NCBI GenBank assembly: GCA_041582875.1
Contig: JBFHGX010000026.1
Location: 1-35,888 of the forward strand
Direction of reading: 5' to 3'
Source: UBA6244 sp041582875
GTDB lineage: Bacteria > Bacteroidota > Bacteroidia > Bacteroidales > F082
DNA: 35,888 nt
Made by a program: the position numbers and the translations under genes. Shown piece by piece: positions 1 through 8,055 of the stretch (its first letter is position 1; every line of letters starts with the position of its first letter). A model generated the notes under the pieces. The model worked only from the letters and a program-made list of their open reading frames with translations, did no database searches and was not told where the DNA came from.

Positions 1-754
1 AAAACACATAACCATAATAGGATTTGTATTTGTTATACAACTGCTCTTCATGCCGTTGATTGGCAATGAAATCCTCAGCGGTTTTATTGCCCGCACGTTG
101 TTGAAGAAAGACTTTTTGAGCTTCCACTTGAGGCGCATAAAAATGCGTTGTCCAACAATTGTCAGGAAGAACAAATGTAGCCACAGGAACATAGCCTGCT
201 CTTTGCATTTGAGCGACTTTATTAGGAATGGTATCTATTTCAGGATAGGCATCCATCCAAAACGCCTCTATTTCATCAGGACGCTGATCCGTAAACCAGG
301 AGGCTTCAGAAACTACAACATAGCCACCGGTTTTCAGGAATTTCTTCCATTCATTGAGTCCACGTTCATACCCAATATTATAAATGGCTCCTTCCGACCA
401 AATCAAGTCAAGTGATTCGTCGTGAAAATGGAGATCATCCATTGATCCCACAACACCTTGCATGCGTTCCTCTAGCTGATGTTTCGCAGCATTAGAATTA
501 AATAAATCGATGAAAGTGGGAAAAATATCTATTCCAGTAATTTTTCCGGGCGCATGTTGAGCCAACACCACCGTTTGACCACCGCTTCCGCAACCCAGAT
601 CCGCAATTTGCGATTCGTCAGTTAGGTTATCGACAAAACTTAATGCTTTCATGGTTACCTCAGGACTCCCAGGCCCTTGTCGCGCTACGCTTGCATAATA
701 TTCGCAAATTAAGTTTACGTCGAATTCGTGAATGGATTTATTTTCGTTACTCAT
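1..754 (-). CDS. Class I SAM-dependent methyltransferase, C-terminus cut by window edge
   Basis: An open frame starts at ATG 754-752 and runs without a stop for 251 codons to the window edge, so the C-terminus is missing. Residues 52-61 (DLGCGSGGQT) are the glycine-rich SAM-binding motif I, followed by the acidic strand end GIDIFP. Further on, IWSEGAIYNIG and FLKTGGYVVVSEASW match the later strands of the Rossmann-like fold. The family transfers a methyl group from SAM to a small molecule or macromolecule; the substrate cannot be told. No signal peptide is visible, so it should be cytoplasmic. It is transcribed divergently from the M14 peptidase gene. The family is secure, the substrate unknown. 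Confidence 0.88.
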   Translation of the reverse strand, partial: MSNENKSIHEFDVNLICEYYASVARQGPGSPEVTMKALSFVDNLTDESQIADLGCGSGGQTVVLAQHAPGKITGIDIFPTFIDLFNSNAAKHQLEERMQGVVGSMDDLHFHDESLDLIWSEGAIYNIGYERGLNEWKKFLKTGGYVVVSEASWFTDQRPDEIEAFWMDAYPEIDTIPNKVAQMQRAGYVPVATFVLPDNCWTTHFYAPQVEAQKVFLQQRAGNKTAEDFIANQRHEEQLYNKYKSYYGYVF

Positions 755-1127
755 GATATTTAATTTTAAGTTGTTGAAGCCATGACATAAAAGCAGATTG
801 CTTTTGCCAAACTTCGATATTTTGTAAATAGATAAATAGTAATAACTCCGACAAGAAACTGCCGAAATCCAAAAATGAAATAACCCTGATAGAACATCAA
901 AGTTATTTAACTCACAATCTCCAAACCTAAATTAAACATCCAAAAGTATTAGGACATCAAATGTAATAAAATTTATTAATTGCTAACACACTTGCATATT
1001 ATAATCAAGGTAAATGCATGATTTATTTATCTCCAGCATCAGGTACATATTGTCTACCCAGCTTTAGGCTTCAGTTATCACAACCTTTTTTACACTACTT
1101 TTGTTATCCATCTCAAAATCTGAAAAT
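755..1127. other. Divergent intergenic region without a supported gene
   Basis: This AT-rich stretch separates the minus-strand methyltransferase from the plus-strand M14 peptidase gene. It holds the -7 box for the peptidase (1096-1103). On the minus strand there are two matches to TAnnTTTG (922-929, TAGGTTTG; 941-948, TACTTTTG) that could serve the methyltransferase, although they lie almost 170-190 bases from its start and have no good -33 partner. Open frames here are under about 20 codons and I do not call any. Confidence 0.5.
1096..1103 (+). promoter_or_regulatory. Bacteroidota-type -7 promoter box (TACTTTTG)
   Basis: This is a perfect match to the TAnnTTTG -7 element, 24 bases before the ATG at 1128. 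No convincing -33 TTTG was found. It argues against a TTG start at 1101, which would lie inside the box. Confidence 0.5.
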
Positions 1128-2258
1128 ATGAACTTAAGTATATCCTCTGCCTTCGATGCAGGAAACATTGAGGTCGTCTCGATTGAAAATCATGAAAACA
1201 TTCAATTGAAAATTGAAAAAGATTCCAATTCTGAATTTCTACAGTGGTTTTATTTCAGAATGCAGGGAGCAAAACATCTTGCTTGCAAACTGAATATCCT
1301 GAATGCCGGTCAAGCGGCTTATACTGAAGGATGGGACAATTATCAGGCTCGTGCTTCGTACGACCGTAAAACTTGGTTTCAGATTCCGACAACCTACATT
1401 GATGGTGTTTTGAGTTTGGATTTTACACCAGAATTTGATACCGTATACATAGCTTATTTTGCACCTTTCTCCTATGAGCAACACCTGGATTTGGTTAGCG
1501 AAGCTCAACAATCTCCATGGTGTACTTTGGAAACAATTGGCGAAACCACACAAGGAAGACCCATTGATTTTCTCCGCATTGGCAATGAAGACAAAAACAA
1601 AAAAAATCTTTGGGTAATCGCTCGTCAACACCCGGGTGAAAGCATGGCTGAGTGGTTCATGTTGGGATTGATCTTTCGCATTCTGGATGAAGAAAATGCA
1701 GCTTCTGTTGAATTATTAAAGAAGGCCAATTTGTACATGGTCCCGAATATGAATATCGATGGAAGCATTTTGGGAAATCTAAGGGTTAACGCCAAAGGAA
1801 TTAACTTCAACCGTGAATGGGCTGCTCCTAGTATAGAGAATAGTCCTGAAGTTTATTATGTAAAGAAGAAAATGAGGGAAATTGGCATGGACTTCAATTT
1901 GGATGTACACGGAGACGAAGGACTTCCTTACAACTTCATCTCGGGTATAGAAGGAATTCCATCATGGAATGAGAAACTAAGTAACCTCACCGATAAATTC
2001 ATAAACAACTGGATGGCTATTAATCCGGATATGCAGCATGTTCATGGTTATCCAAAAAATGAACCGGGTAAAGCTAACCTGAATATCTGCTCGAAGAATC
2101 TGGGTGAAGAATTTAAATGTCTGAGCCAAACGCTTGAAATGCCATTCAAGCAAAACGATAACATTCCTGACAATTATTTGGGCTGGTCGCCGGAAAGATC
2201 GATAAAATTGGGAGAGTCTCTTGTACCTGTGCTCCTAAGTATCGTGGATGAACTTTAG
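1128..2258 (+). CDS. M14-family zinc carboxypeptidase-like protein (cytosolic carboxypeptidase type)
   Basis: The 376-residue protein has an N-terminal beta-rich region (about 1-130), as in cytosolic carboxypeptidases, followed by an M14 peptidase domain. Zinc ligands are visible as H168 and E171 in the RQHPGES motif and H261 in the DVHGDE motif. The substrate-binding Arg is R229 in NREW, and the probable general-base Glu is E337 in TLEMPF. The family removes C-terminal amino acids from peptides. No signal peptide is seen, so it is probably cytoplasmic. I chose the ATG at 1128; an in-frame TTG at 1101 overlaps the -7 box. The catalytic set looks complete. The physiological substrate is unknown. 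Confidence 0.87.
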   Translation: MNLSISSAFDAGNIEVVSIENHENIQLKIEKDSNSEFLQWFYFRMQGAKHLACKLNILNAGQAAYTEGWDNYQARASYDRKTWFQIPTTYIDGVLSLDFTPEFDTVYIAYFAPFSYEQHLDLVSEAQQSPWCTLETIGETTQGRPIDFLRIGNEDKNKKNLWVIARQHPGESMAEWFMLGLIFRILDEENAASVELLKKANLYMVPNMNIDGSILGNLRVNAKGINFNREWAAPSIENSPEVYYVKKKMREIGMDFNLDVHGDEGLPYNFISGIEGIPSWNEKLSNLTDKFINNWMAINPDMQHVHGYPKNEPGKANLNICSKNLGEEFKCLSQTLEMPFKQNDNIPDNYLGWSPERSIKLGESLVPVLLSIVDEL

Positions 2259-2352
2259 AATTATATTAAATTTTCCACAATACATCAAACAATCTGACTA
2301 GTGATAAGCCAGAACACAAAAAATAAACCACACACACTAAAAACTCACTAAA

Positions 2353-2688
2353 ATGGAAAAACTCAATATTCTTTGGACGACAAATAATAAAGACACCTTC
2401 TCCCACATGATCTCATTGTATGCTACAAATGGCCTTAAAAAGGGATGGTGGAAAGAAATAAACATTATCGTTTGGGGCGCTTCAGCAAAATTAATTAGTG
2501 AAGATAAAGAAGTTCAAGATGAGATTCGGAAAATGCTTAAAAGTGGTGTCACCTTCGAAGGATGTCTGGTGTGCAGCGACCAATTTGGAGTTTCTGAAAC
2601 CTTAATAAATCTTGGCGTTGACTTAAAATATATGGGAGAACCATTGACTGCCTATCTTAAAAATGATGAGAAGATGTTGACACTTTAA
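2353..2688 (+). CDS. DsrE-like small protein
   Basis: The 111-residue soluble protein opens with a strand (NILWTTNNKDTF) and contains INIIVWGASAKLI, then CLVCSDQFGV and LGVDLKYMGEPL, the alternating strand/helix pattern of the DsrE/DsrF-like fold. C71 and C74 form a CxxC; C71 or C74 could correspond to the reactive Cys of sulfur-relay DsrE proteins, but many members are not sulfur carriers. It lies 53 bases ahead of a methyltransferase gene with no clear promoter between, so the two may be cotranscribed. The family call is good; the function is not established. Confidence 0.75.
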   Translation: MEKLNILWTTNNKDTFSHMISLYATNGLKKGWWKEINIIVWGASAKLISEDKEVQDEIRKMLKSGVTFEGCLVCSDQFGVSETLINLGVDLKYMGEPLTAYLKNDEKMLTL

Positions 2689-2741
2689 TCTGTTCAACAT
2701 TGGTATTACTGACACTCTCATTTAGAATTAAAAAGATTGAC

Positions 2742-3311
2742 ATGATTGAAAAAAAGTTTGATCCTCAAAAATTACAAAAGTTGAACAATCCTCAACGGTT
2801 GAAGGATATTTCACCGGATTTTATTTGGAATAAATTGAATCCCAAAAAAACGGATGTACTGGTTGAAATAGGTGCAGGTACAGCCTTCTTTAGTATCGCT
2901 TTTCTCAAGCAGGCTAAAGCTGCAAAAATATATGCTTGCGATCTATCGGAGGTGATGATTGATTGGATGAAGAAAAATGTGATCACTAAATATCCGAATA
3001 TCGCTCCTGTAAAAACAGAAGAGGTATTGATACCTCTGGAAGATGAAATAGCTGACATCGTATTTACAATCAACCTTCATCATGAATTAGACAACCCTAT
3101 TCAAACATTGAAAGAGGCCTATAGGATCACGAAACCAGGCGGGAAAATTTTTATTGTTGATTGGAAGAAGGAAAGTCCGGTTGGTCCTTCAGTGCAAATC
3201 AGATGTACGCCTGAACAAGTCAAGAATCAATTGGAAGTTTCCGGATTTAGGCAGATCGACCTATATAATGATTTGCCCATGCATTTTTTAGCCATTGGCG
3301 AAAAGGATTGA
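2742..3311 (+). CDS. Class I SAM-dependent methyltransferase
   Basis: The 189-residue cytoplasmic protein has SAM motif I at residues 42-50 (EIGAGTAFF), the acidic strand end ACDLSEVM (about 65-72), the conserved IVFTINLHHELDNP segment and the post-motif GGKIFIVDWKKE. This is the usual layout of type 11 methyltransferases. The N-terminal segment (LNNPQRLKDISPDFIWNKL) also occurs in small methyltransferases of anaerobes. I chose ATG 2742; an in-frame TTG at 2700 adds 14 unlikely residues. It follows the DsrE-like gene. Substrate unknown. Confidence 0.85.
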   Translation: MIEKKFDPQKLQKLNNPQRLKDISPDFIWNKLNPKKTDVLVEIGAGTAFFSIAFLKQAKAAKIYACDLSEVMIDWMKKNVITKYPNIAPVKTEEVLIPLEDEIADIVFTINLHHELDNPIQTLKEAYRITKPGGKIFIVDWKKESPVGPSVQIRCTPEQVKNQLEVSGFRQIDLYNDLPMHFLAIGEKD

Positions 3312-3456
3312 GGATAATATTAAAGAATGAGAGATGAGAAAAAAGGGTAAGGTGTCGACCAGAATCCTCATCCAAATAGGATGAACTTCACAACAATGAA
3401 GAAAATCCACAGGTATCCCTCGATGCTCTAGTGGCTAAAAAATATAAATTTGTAAA

Positions 3457-4236
3457 ATGAATACAATAGATATACGAACCTTAGATGTAGTACAATACCT
3501 CCAGCCCTTGCGTGAAGGAGGCTCCATGCCAGCCATTGTCAAAGCCAATGATGAGTTTCTATATGTATTGAAATTTCGGGGAGCAGGACAAGGAAAAAAA
3601 GCGCTCATTGCAGAAGTACTGGGTGGTGAATTGGCACGTACCATTGGGTTAAATGTTCCTGAATTGGTGTTGATGAATCTCGATGATTCGTTTAGCAAAA
3701 CTGAACCCGATGAAGAGATACAAGACTTATTGAATTTTAGTGTGGGGCTAAATTTAGGTTTGCATTATTTATCAGGTGCCATTACCTATGAGCCTTTGGT
3801 TCCAACAGTTGATGCCGCTACAGCCTCTAAAATTGTTTTGCTCGACAGCATCATTATCAACATTGACCGGACTGCGAAAAACACCAATCTGTTAAATTGG
3901 AATAAGGAATTGTGGTTAATTGACCATGGCGCAAGTTTTTATTTTCACCACAATTGGCCTACCTGGGAAGACCATCTAACACGCACTTTCCCACTCATTA
4001 AAAACCACGTGCTTTTGCAGAAAGCAACACAATTATCAAAAGCAGCAATAGAAATAAGGTCACGATTAACGAAAGAGAAGATCGAAGAAATCATTTCAAA
4101 AATACCCGAAGACTGGTTAACAGATGAATCAGACCCTATAAGCCCGAATGAAATGCGGTTGGCATATCTTGAATTTATTAGCGGCCGATTAGATAAAATT
4201 GATTTATTGGTAAAGGAGGCCGAAGATGCAAGATAG
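3457..4236 (+). CDS. HipA-family kinase, short form without the N-terminal HipA subdomain
   Basis: The 259-residue protein matches the HipA-like kinases that neighbour DUF3037 genes. K39 (YVLKF) is the expected ATP-binding Lys, next to a Gly-rich FRGAGQGKKAL loop; E53 (AEVLGGELA) should pair with it. D137 and N142 in NIDRTAKNTN form the catalytic-loop Asp/Asn, and D156 in LIDHG is the metal-binding Asp. All key kinase residues are therefore present. Classical HipA is about 440 residues and phosphorylates a tRNA synthetase, with HipB as antitoxin; this one lacks about 100 N-terminal residues and has no HipB-like neighbour. Its last 11 bases overlap the start of the DUF3037 gene. The substrate is unknown. 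Confidence 0.86.
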   Translation: MNTIDIRTLDVVQYLQPLREGGSMPAIVKANDEFLYVLKFRGAGQGKKALIAEVLGGELARTIGLNVPELVLMNLDDSFSKTEPDEEIQDLLNFSVGLNLGLHYLSGAITYEPLVPTVDAATASKIVLLDSIIINIDRTAKNTNLLNWNKELWLIDHGASFYFHHNWPTWEDHLTRTFPLIKNHVLLQKATQLSKAAIEIRSRLTKEKIEEIISKIPEDWLTDESDPISPNEMRLAYLEFISGRLDKIDLLVKEAEDAR

Positions 4237-4609
4237 AGTTACCTACGAGTTTGCTATCATTCGCTTTGTGCCCAAAGTTGAACGTGAAGAGTTTATCAAC
4301 GTGGGAGTCTTAGTATACTCTAAACGAAAAAAATACCTGGGAATTAAATATACGGAAGATTCGGACCGCTTGAAAGCATTTCAATGTGAAATTAGCCATG
4401 AGATGATAACTACCTATTTAAAAGCCTGGGAAACAATTTGTAAAGGAGGATCTATAGGTGGTGCCATTGGCGAGTTGGAGTTATCCGATCGTTTTCGTTG
4501 GCTGGCAGCCGCTAAAAGTACGGTGCTGCAATGTTCTCCAACACACCCGGGATTATGTACTGATCCTGAAAAAGAATTGGAAGACCTTTTTAATCGGAAT
4601 GTATTGTAA
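4226..4609 (+). CDS. DUF3037 family protein, partner of the HipA-like kinase
   Basis: The 127-residue soluble protein begins YEFAIIRFVPKVEREEFINV, the hallmark of DUF3037, and ends with the conserved FRWLAAAKSTVLQCSPTHPG region. It starts inside the last codons of the kinase gene, which implies translational coupling. This pair occurs widely in bacteria from my knowledge of the families. No enzymatic motif is evident. It could be a regulator, substrate or adaptor of the kinase, but that is inference from adjacency only. Confidence 0.85.
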   Translation: MQDRVTYEFAIIRFVPKVEREEFINVGVLVYSKRKKYLGIKYTEDSDRLKAFQCEISHEMITTYLKAWETICKGGSIGGAIGELELSDRFRWLAAAKSTVLQCSPTHPGLCTDPEKELEDLFNRNVL

Positions 4610-4895
4610 GATCAGTTCACAGCTAATCTGAAATTAGACAGACCATCATTTATCAACAAGGTTGTTTACATGACACAAACATGATAGATTGAGGCTTGTT
4701 AAATCAGGCTAAAGACAAGGCAACAATCGAATAAACACCCCTTTCGTAGATAAAATCCTCGCATTCATTGATTTCATTTGTAAAATGATCATTCCCAATG
4801 TTTATTTGCGAATAAATAATAGGAGATCGATTTTCTGAAGAATATCGAAGTAATGAGACTCTTTGTAAATGAGGTGAAATTAAAAAGGTAAAAAG
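4610..4895. other. Intergenic region without a supported gene
   Basis: There are 286 bases between the DUF3037 gene and the CotH lipoprotein gene. I found no perfect TAnnTTTG box and no strong terminator. A 68-codon minus-strand frame (4704-4910) runs over the CotH start and has no recognisable family, so it is not called. Confidence 0.4.
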
Positions 4896-6269
4896 ATGAA
4901 AAAACAGCATTTAATATATTTAGGTTTCATGCTACTGATAGTCGTATTTTCGGCTTGTCGTAAGGCTGATATTACCCAAGAAATAACCGGTACAGTTTCA
5001 GATTATGCAGACTGGACTGAAACCACACACAGTAACAATGTTGATCCTGAATATTCAGTTGTTTTCGAACAAAATACGGTACTACGCTTTGATATAGAAA
5101 TAAGTAGCACCAACTGGTCAATCATGCAGTCAGACTTAGATGATCAACTGGGAGGTAGCTCAGGTGGTCCTGGTGGTGTAAGTTCCTCTGACTATGATAT
5201 GGTGTGGGTTCCTGCTTCATTCAAATTTAATGGCATTGAGTGGTATAATGTTGGTGTAAGGTTTAAGGGAAATTCCAGTTTACTTTCTGCCTACAGGTCA
5301 GGAAACAACAAACTATCTTTTAAGCTTGACTTCGATGAGTTTGAAGATGACTATCCAGAGCTTGAAAACCAACGCTTCTATGGTTTTAAACAATTGAACC
5401 TGAACAACAACTACGATGATGCATCTTTAATGCGTGAAAAAGTATGTGCCGATTTGTTCCGCAATTTTGGTTTGGCCTCAGCTCAAACGTCTTTTTGTGT
5501 CGTTTATGTCGACCATGGCGATGGTCCCCAATATTATGGTGTCTACACCATTGTTGAGGAGGTTGATGATACTGTGTTGGAAAGTCAATTCGACGACAAT
5601 GATGGAAACTTATACAAACCTGACGGTGATGCTGCAAGTTTTGCGTCTGGCACATTCGATGAAGATGAAATGGAAAAGAAAAGCAATGAAGACGAGGGTG
5701 ATTATTCGGATGTGGAATCACTTTATACGATCATTAATAGCTCCGATAGAACCTCTGACGTAGAAAAGTGGAAATCGGATTTAAACGTAGTTTTTGATGT
5801 GGATGTATTTATGAAATGGCTTGCTGCCAATACCGTGATGCAAAATTGGGATACTTATGGTATAATGACACACAATTACTATTTGTACAACAATCCGGCA
5901 AATGGTAAACTGACCTGGATTCCTTGGGACAATAATGAAGCGCTGCAAGATGGTAAATTGGGAGGAGCTTTGAGTCTGTCATTAAACGAAGTTGGAAACG
6001 ATTGGCCATTAATAAGCTACCTGATGGATGTAGAGGAGTATGAAGACTTGTATAAAGCATATACTGTTAAGTTTACTGAAGAGGTTTTCATCCCTTCAGA
6101 TATGCAAGCCACTTATTCAGCATACTATGAGCTTTTGAAAGATTACGCCTATGCAGAAGAACCTGGCTATTCCTATATTAGCTATGACTCAGAGTTCGAT
6201 CAGGCAGTTTCAACCTTAAAAACGCATGTACAATCAAGAAACACTGCTGTGATGTCATATATAAATTAG
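4896..6269 (+). CDS. CotH-kinase-family lipoprotein
   Basis: The 457-residue protein has a lipoprotein signal with the lipobox FSAC (Cys21), so it should be anchored in the envelope. The CotH core begins around residue 65. Visible family motifs are GFKQLNLNNNYDDASLMRE (about 163-181), YGVYTIVEEVDD (214-225), NWDTYG (317-322), HNYYLYNN (326-333) and WIPWDNNE (341-348). Spore coat protein H, the family prototype, is an atypical protein kinase that phosphorylates a coat protein; targets in non-sporulating Bacteroidota are unknown. A Gly/Ser-rich stretch (86-98) and a strongly acidic stretch (254-272) stand out. A terminator follows at 6304-6354. Confidence 0.85.
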   Translation: MKKQHLIYLGFMLLIVVFSACRKADITQEITGTVSDYADWTETTHSNNVDPEYSVVFEQNTVLRFDIEISSTNWSIMQSDLDDQLGGSSGGPGGVSSSDYDMVWVPASFKFNGIEWYNVGVRFKGNSSLLSAYRSGNNKLSFKLDFDEFEDDYPELENQRFYGFKQLNLNNNYDDASLMREKVCADLFRNFGLASAQTSFCVVYVDHGDGPQYYGVYTIVEEVDDTVLESQFDDNDGNLYKPDGDAASFASGTFDEDEMEKKSNEDEGDYSDVESLYTIINSSDRTSDVEKWKSDLNVVFDVDVFMKWLAANTVMQNWDTYGIMTHNYYLYNNPANGKLTWIPWDNNEALQDGKLGGALSLSLNEVGNDWPLISYLMDVEEYEDLYKAYTVKFTEEVFIPSDMQATYSAYYELLKDYAYAEEPGYSYISYDSEFDQAVSTLKTHVQSRNTAVMSYIN

Positions 6270-6303
6270 CATAGAACTTATTTTGGTTTGTGATTTTGGA
6301 CTT

Positions 6304-6354
6304 GGAAAGTAAATCGCCGAAGAAAAACAGCGATTGCACTTTCCGGGTCTTTTT
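6304..6354 (+). terminator. Rho-independent terminator after the CotH lipoprotein gene
   Basis: GGAAAGT (6304-6310) pairs with ACTTTCC (6338-6344). Inside it AATCGC (6312-6317) pairs with GCGATT (6330-6335). A CTTTTT run follows at 6349-6354. Confidence 0.7.
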
Positions 6355-6607
6355 AGTTTTAACAACCTAGTCTCCTTATGATTTTTAGTAGATGAAGCGC
6401 TTGGTTGATTCCTGAATTGGATTAATATCTAACCAAGATTTCACTGTTTAACTGATTATTCAAACTACATAAACAATGATAGCCCAGTTTTAATTAACTC
6501 TGAATCCTACATAAACGACTATTGCCACGAAAACACCAAAGCTCTAAGGTTCACGAAAAGCAAATTGACAATAGAATAACTTGCGGATATGAGCTTTAAA
6601 AGCAAAA

Positions 6608-6651
6608 AAACTACTAAGGCTTAACTCATCGGCATAGCAATGGTGTTAAGC
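6608..6651 (-). terminator. Possible terminator of the efflux operon
   Basis: GCTTAAC (6619-6625) and GTTAAGC (6645-6651) form a 7-base-pair stem with a 19-base loop. Read on the minus strand, a run of seven T (6604-6610) follows about 8 bases later. It lies about 65 bases beyond the tolC-like stop. The T run is offset, so confidence is low. Confidence 0.35.
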
Positions 6652-6659
6652 GAGGAAGC

Positions 6660-6716
6660 TTATTTTTGGTTAATCCGATCTTTATCAGGATCGATGCGAA
6701 TTTCACCATTCACCAT
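6660..6716 (-). CDS. 18-codon frame translationally coupled to the TolC-like gene (doubtful)
   Basis: The TolC-like stop and an ATG overlap as TAATG (6718-6714). The frame reads MVNGEIRIDPDKDRINQK and then stops. The composition is protein-like, but there is no independent support. It may be chance or the remnant of a longer gene. Confidence 0.18.
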   Translation of the reverse strand: MVNGEIRIDPDKDRINQK

Positions 6717-8014
6717 TATTCATACTCATTAATAATTCCACCGGTAATCCGCAACAAATCAGCGTTGGCTGATATCAGATCATAAATAGCCTTGAACTTT
6801 GCAATGGATGCATTCATATAAATATTCTGAACATCACGGTAGTTAAACGAATTAATCGACCCATTCTTAAACTTGGCTTCCGACAATGTGAGGTTCAATT
6901 TTGCAGCGGCGAGTTTTTCATCGGCAAGGACAAGAATCTCCTTTTTTACTTGATAATTGCTGAACAATTGCAACAGTTGATTGTTTAAACTGTGTTTTAA
7001 TTGATCGGTTTGAATTTGCTCAGTTTCTTCATTGATTTTGGCAATTTGAACACCGCGTTTCCGCACACCTCCATTAAAAATATTCATCGAAAGGCTAACG
7101 CCAACATAGGCATCAGAATAATTTTGATTTCTAGTGGGCGTATCGCCTGCGAAATAGTTGCCCAACCCTGAATGGCTAATTCCTGTGTTCATGCTCAATG
7201 TAGGGTAGAAACTACTTTTGGCCAGAGATGTTTCTTTGGCTGCAATACTTTGGTATAAATACTGATTTTTCAGGTTTTTGTTGTTGGCGTCCAATTTTTC
7301 AATAAGTCCCGAAATTTTATAATCAGGTGGATTGGTTTCCAACGGAGTGGTGAACTCCCAGATTGAATTATCGTCTACCGCCAGCAAATAATTGAGTGTA
7401 CGAACCGAGTTTTCGTAGTTAACCTTTTGTTGTAAGAAATTTGATTGATCTTCGAGCCAAGAGTTTTTGGCTTGCAAACTTTCGTAGGTCGTACCTGTGC
7501 CTAAATCTTCACTATCACTAGCACGGCTGTACCGGTCGTGCGATAAATCAGCAAGTTCCTGAAATACCTCCACCATTTCTTTTTGCAAGATGCAATTGTT
7601 GTAGGACACGATAATGTCCTGGATAGTCGTCTCCACAAGCACAACGGTATTACCTGCGGACAACTCCTCTAGTTCGTCGTACTTCTGTTTTGTAATACGC
7701 GCCGAAAAGCCATCAAAAAATACCCAACTTAAGCTTAACTCAGGGGACAAAGATTGGGTACGATAATTTTCATCATCGTTAAAATTATAGTTTTCACGTC
7801 CGTTGATGGAAAAACCAATATTGGGCATCAAGCTGGTATTTCCCCAGGTATTATTAATGGAGGATATTTCTTCACTTTTTTGAATAATCCGCAAGTCATA
7901 GTTATTTTTAAGTCCGATTTCAATGGCTTCTGACAACGACAACTTATTCTGAGACTGGCCATTCAGCGCAATCAAGGAGATGATGATGATGGATATTATT
8001 TTAATATATTTCAT
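6716..8014 (-). CDS. TolC-family outer membrane efflux channel
   Basis: The 432-residue protein has a signal peptide (cleavage near residue 21, NGQSQ) and two TolC-like repeats: LSLSEAIEIGLKNNYDLRI opens the first, and long coiled-coil helices surround beta-strand segments such as LSPELSLSWVFFDG and DAYVGVSLSMNIFNGG. The length is normal for the family. It should form the trimeric outer-membrane/periplasmic duct of the exporter. It is the last gene of the operon, 41 bases after the pump gene. The exported substrates cannot be inferred. Confidence 0.92.
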   Translation of the reverse strand: MKYIKIISIIIISLIALNGQSQNKLSLSEAIEIGLKNNYDLRIIQKSEEISSINNTWGNTSLMPNIGFSINGRENYNFNDDENYRTQSLSPELSLSWVFFDGFSARITKQKYDELEELSAGNTVVLVETTIQDIIVSYNNCILQKEMVEVFQELADLSHDRYSRASDSEDLGTGTTYESLQAKNSWLEDQSNFLQQKVNYENSVRTLNYLLAVDDNSIWEFTTPLETNPPDYKISGLIEKLDANNKNLKNQYLYQSIAAKETSLAKSSFYPTLSMNTGISHSGLGNYFAGDTPTRNQNYSDAYVGVSLSMNIFNGGVRKRGVQIAKINEETEQIQTDQLKHSLNNQLLQLFSNYQVKKEILVLADEKLAAAKLNLTLSEAKFKNGSINSFNYRDVQNIYMNASIAKFKAIYDLISANADLLRITGGIINEYE

Positions 8015-8055
8015 TGGTCAACTTATTAAATTACTGATTGTGTTATCTCTTGTTT

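Larger units (their letters stand above)
6270..6715. other. Convergent intergenic region with terminator-like hairpins
   Basis: The 446 bases between the CotH lipoprotein gene and the end of the efflux operon contain the plus-strand terminator at 6304-6354 and an inverted repeat at 6619-6651 (GCTTAAC...GTTAAGC) that could end the minus-strand operon. Apart from an 18-codon frame coupled to the tolC-like stop, no coding signal is seen. Confidence 0.5.

Noticed and set aside
1101..1127. TTG start extending the M14 protein by nine residues
   Set aside because: The codon lies inside the -7 promoter box; ATG 1128 fits better.
4704..4910. 68-codon minus-strand frame in the gap before the CotH lipoprotein gene
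   Set aside because: It runs over the CotH start region, has no recognisable family and no promoter.
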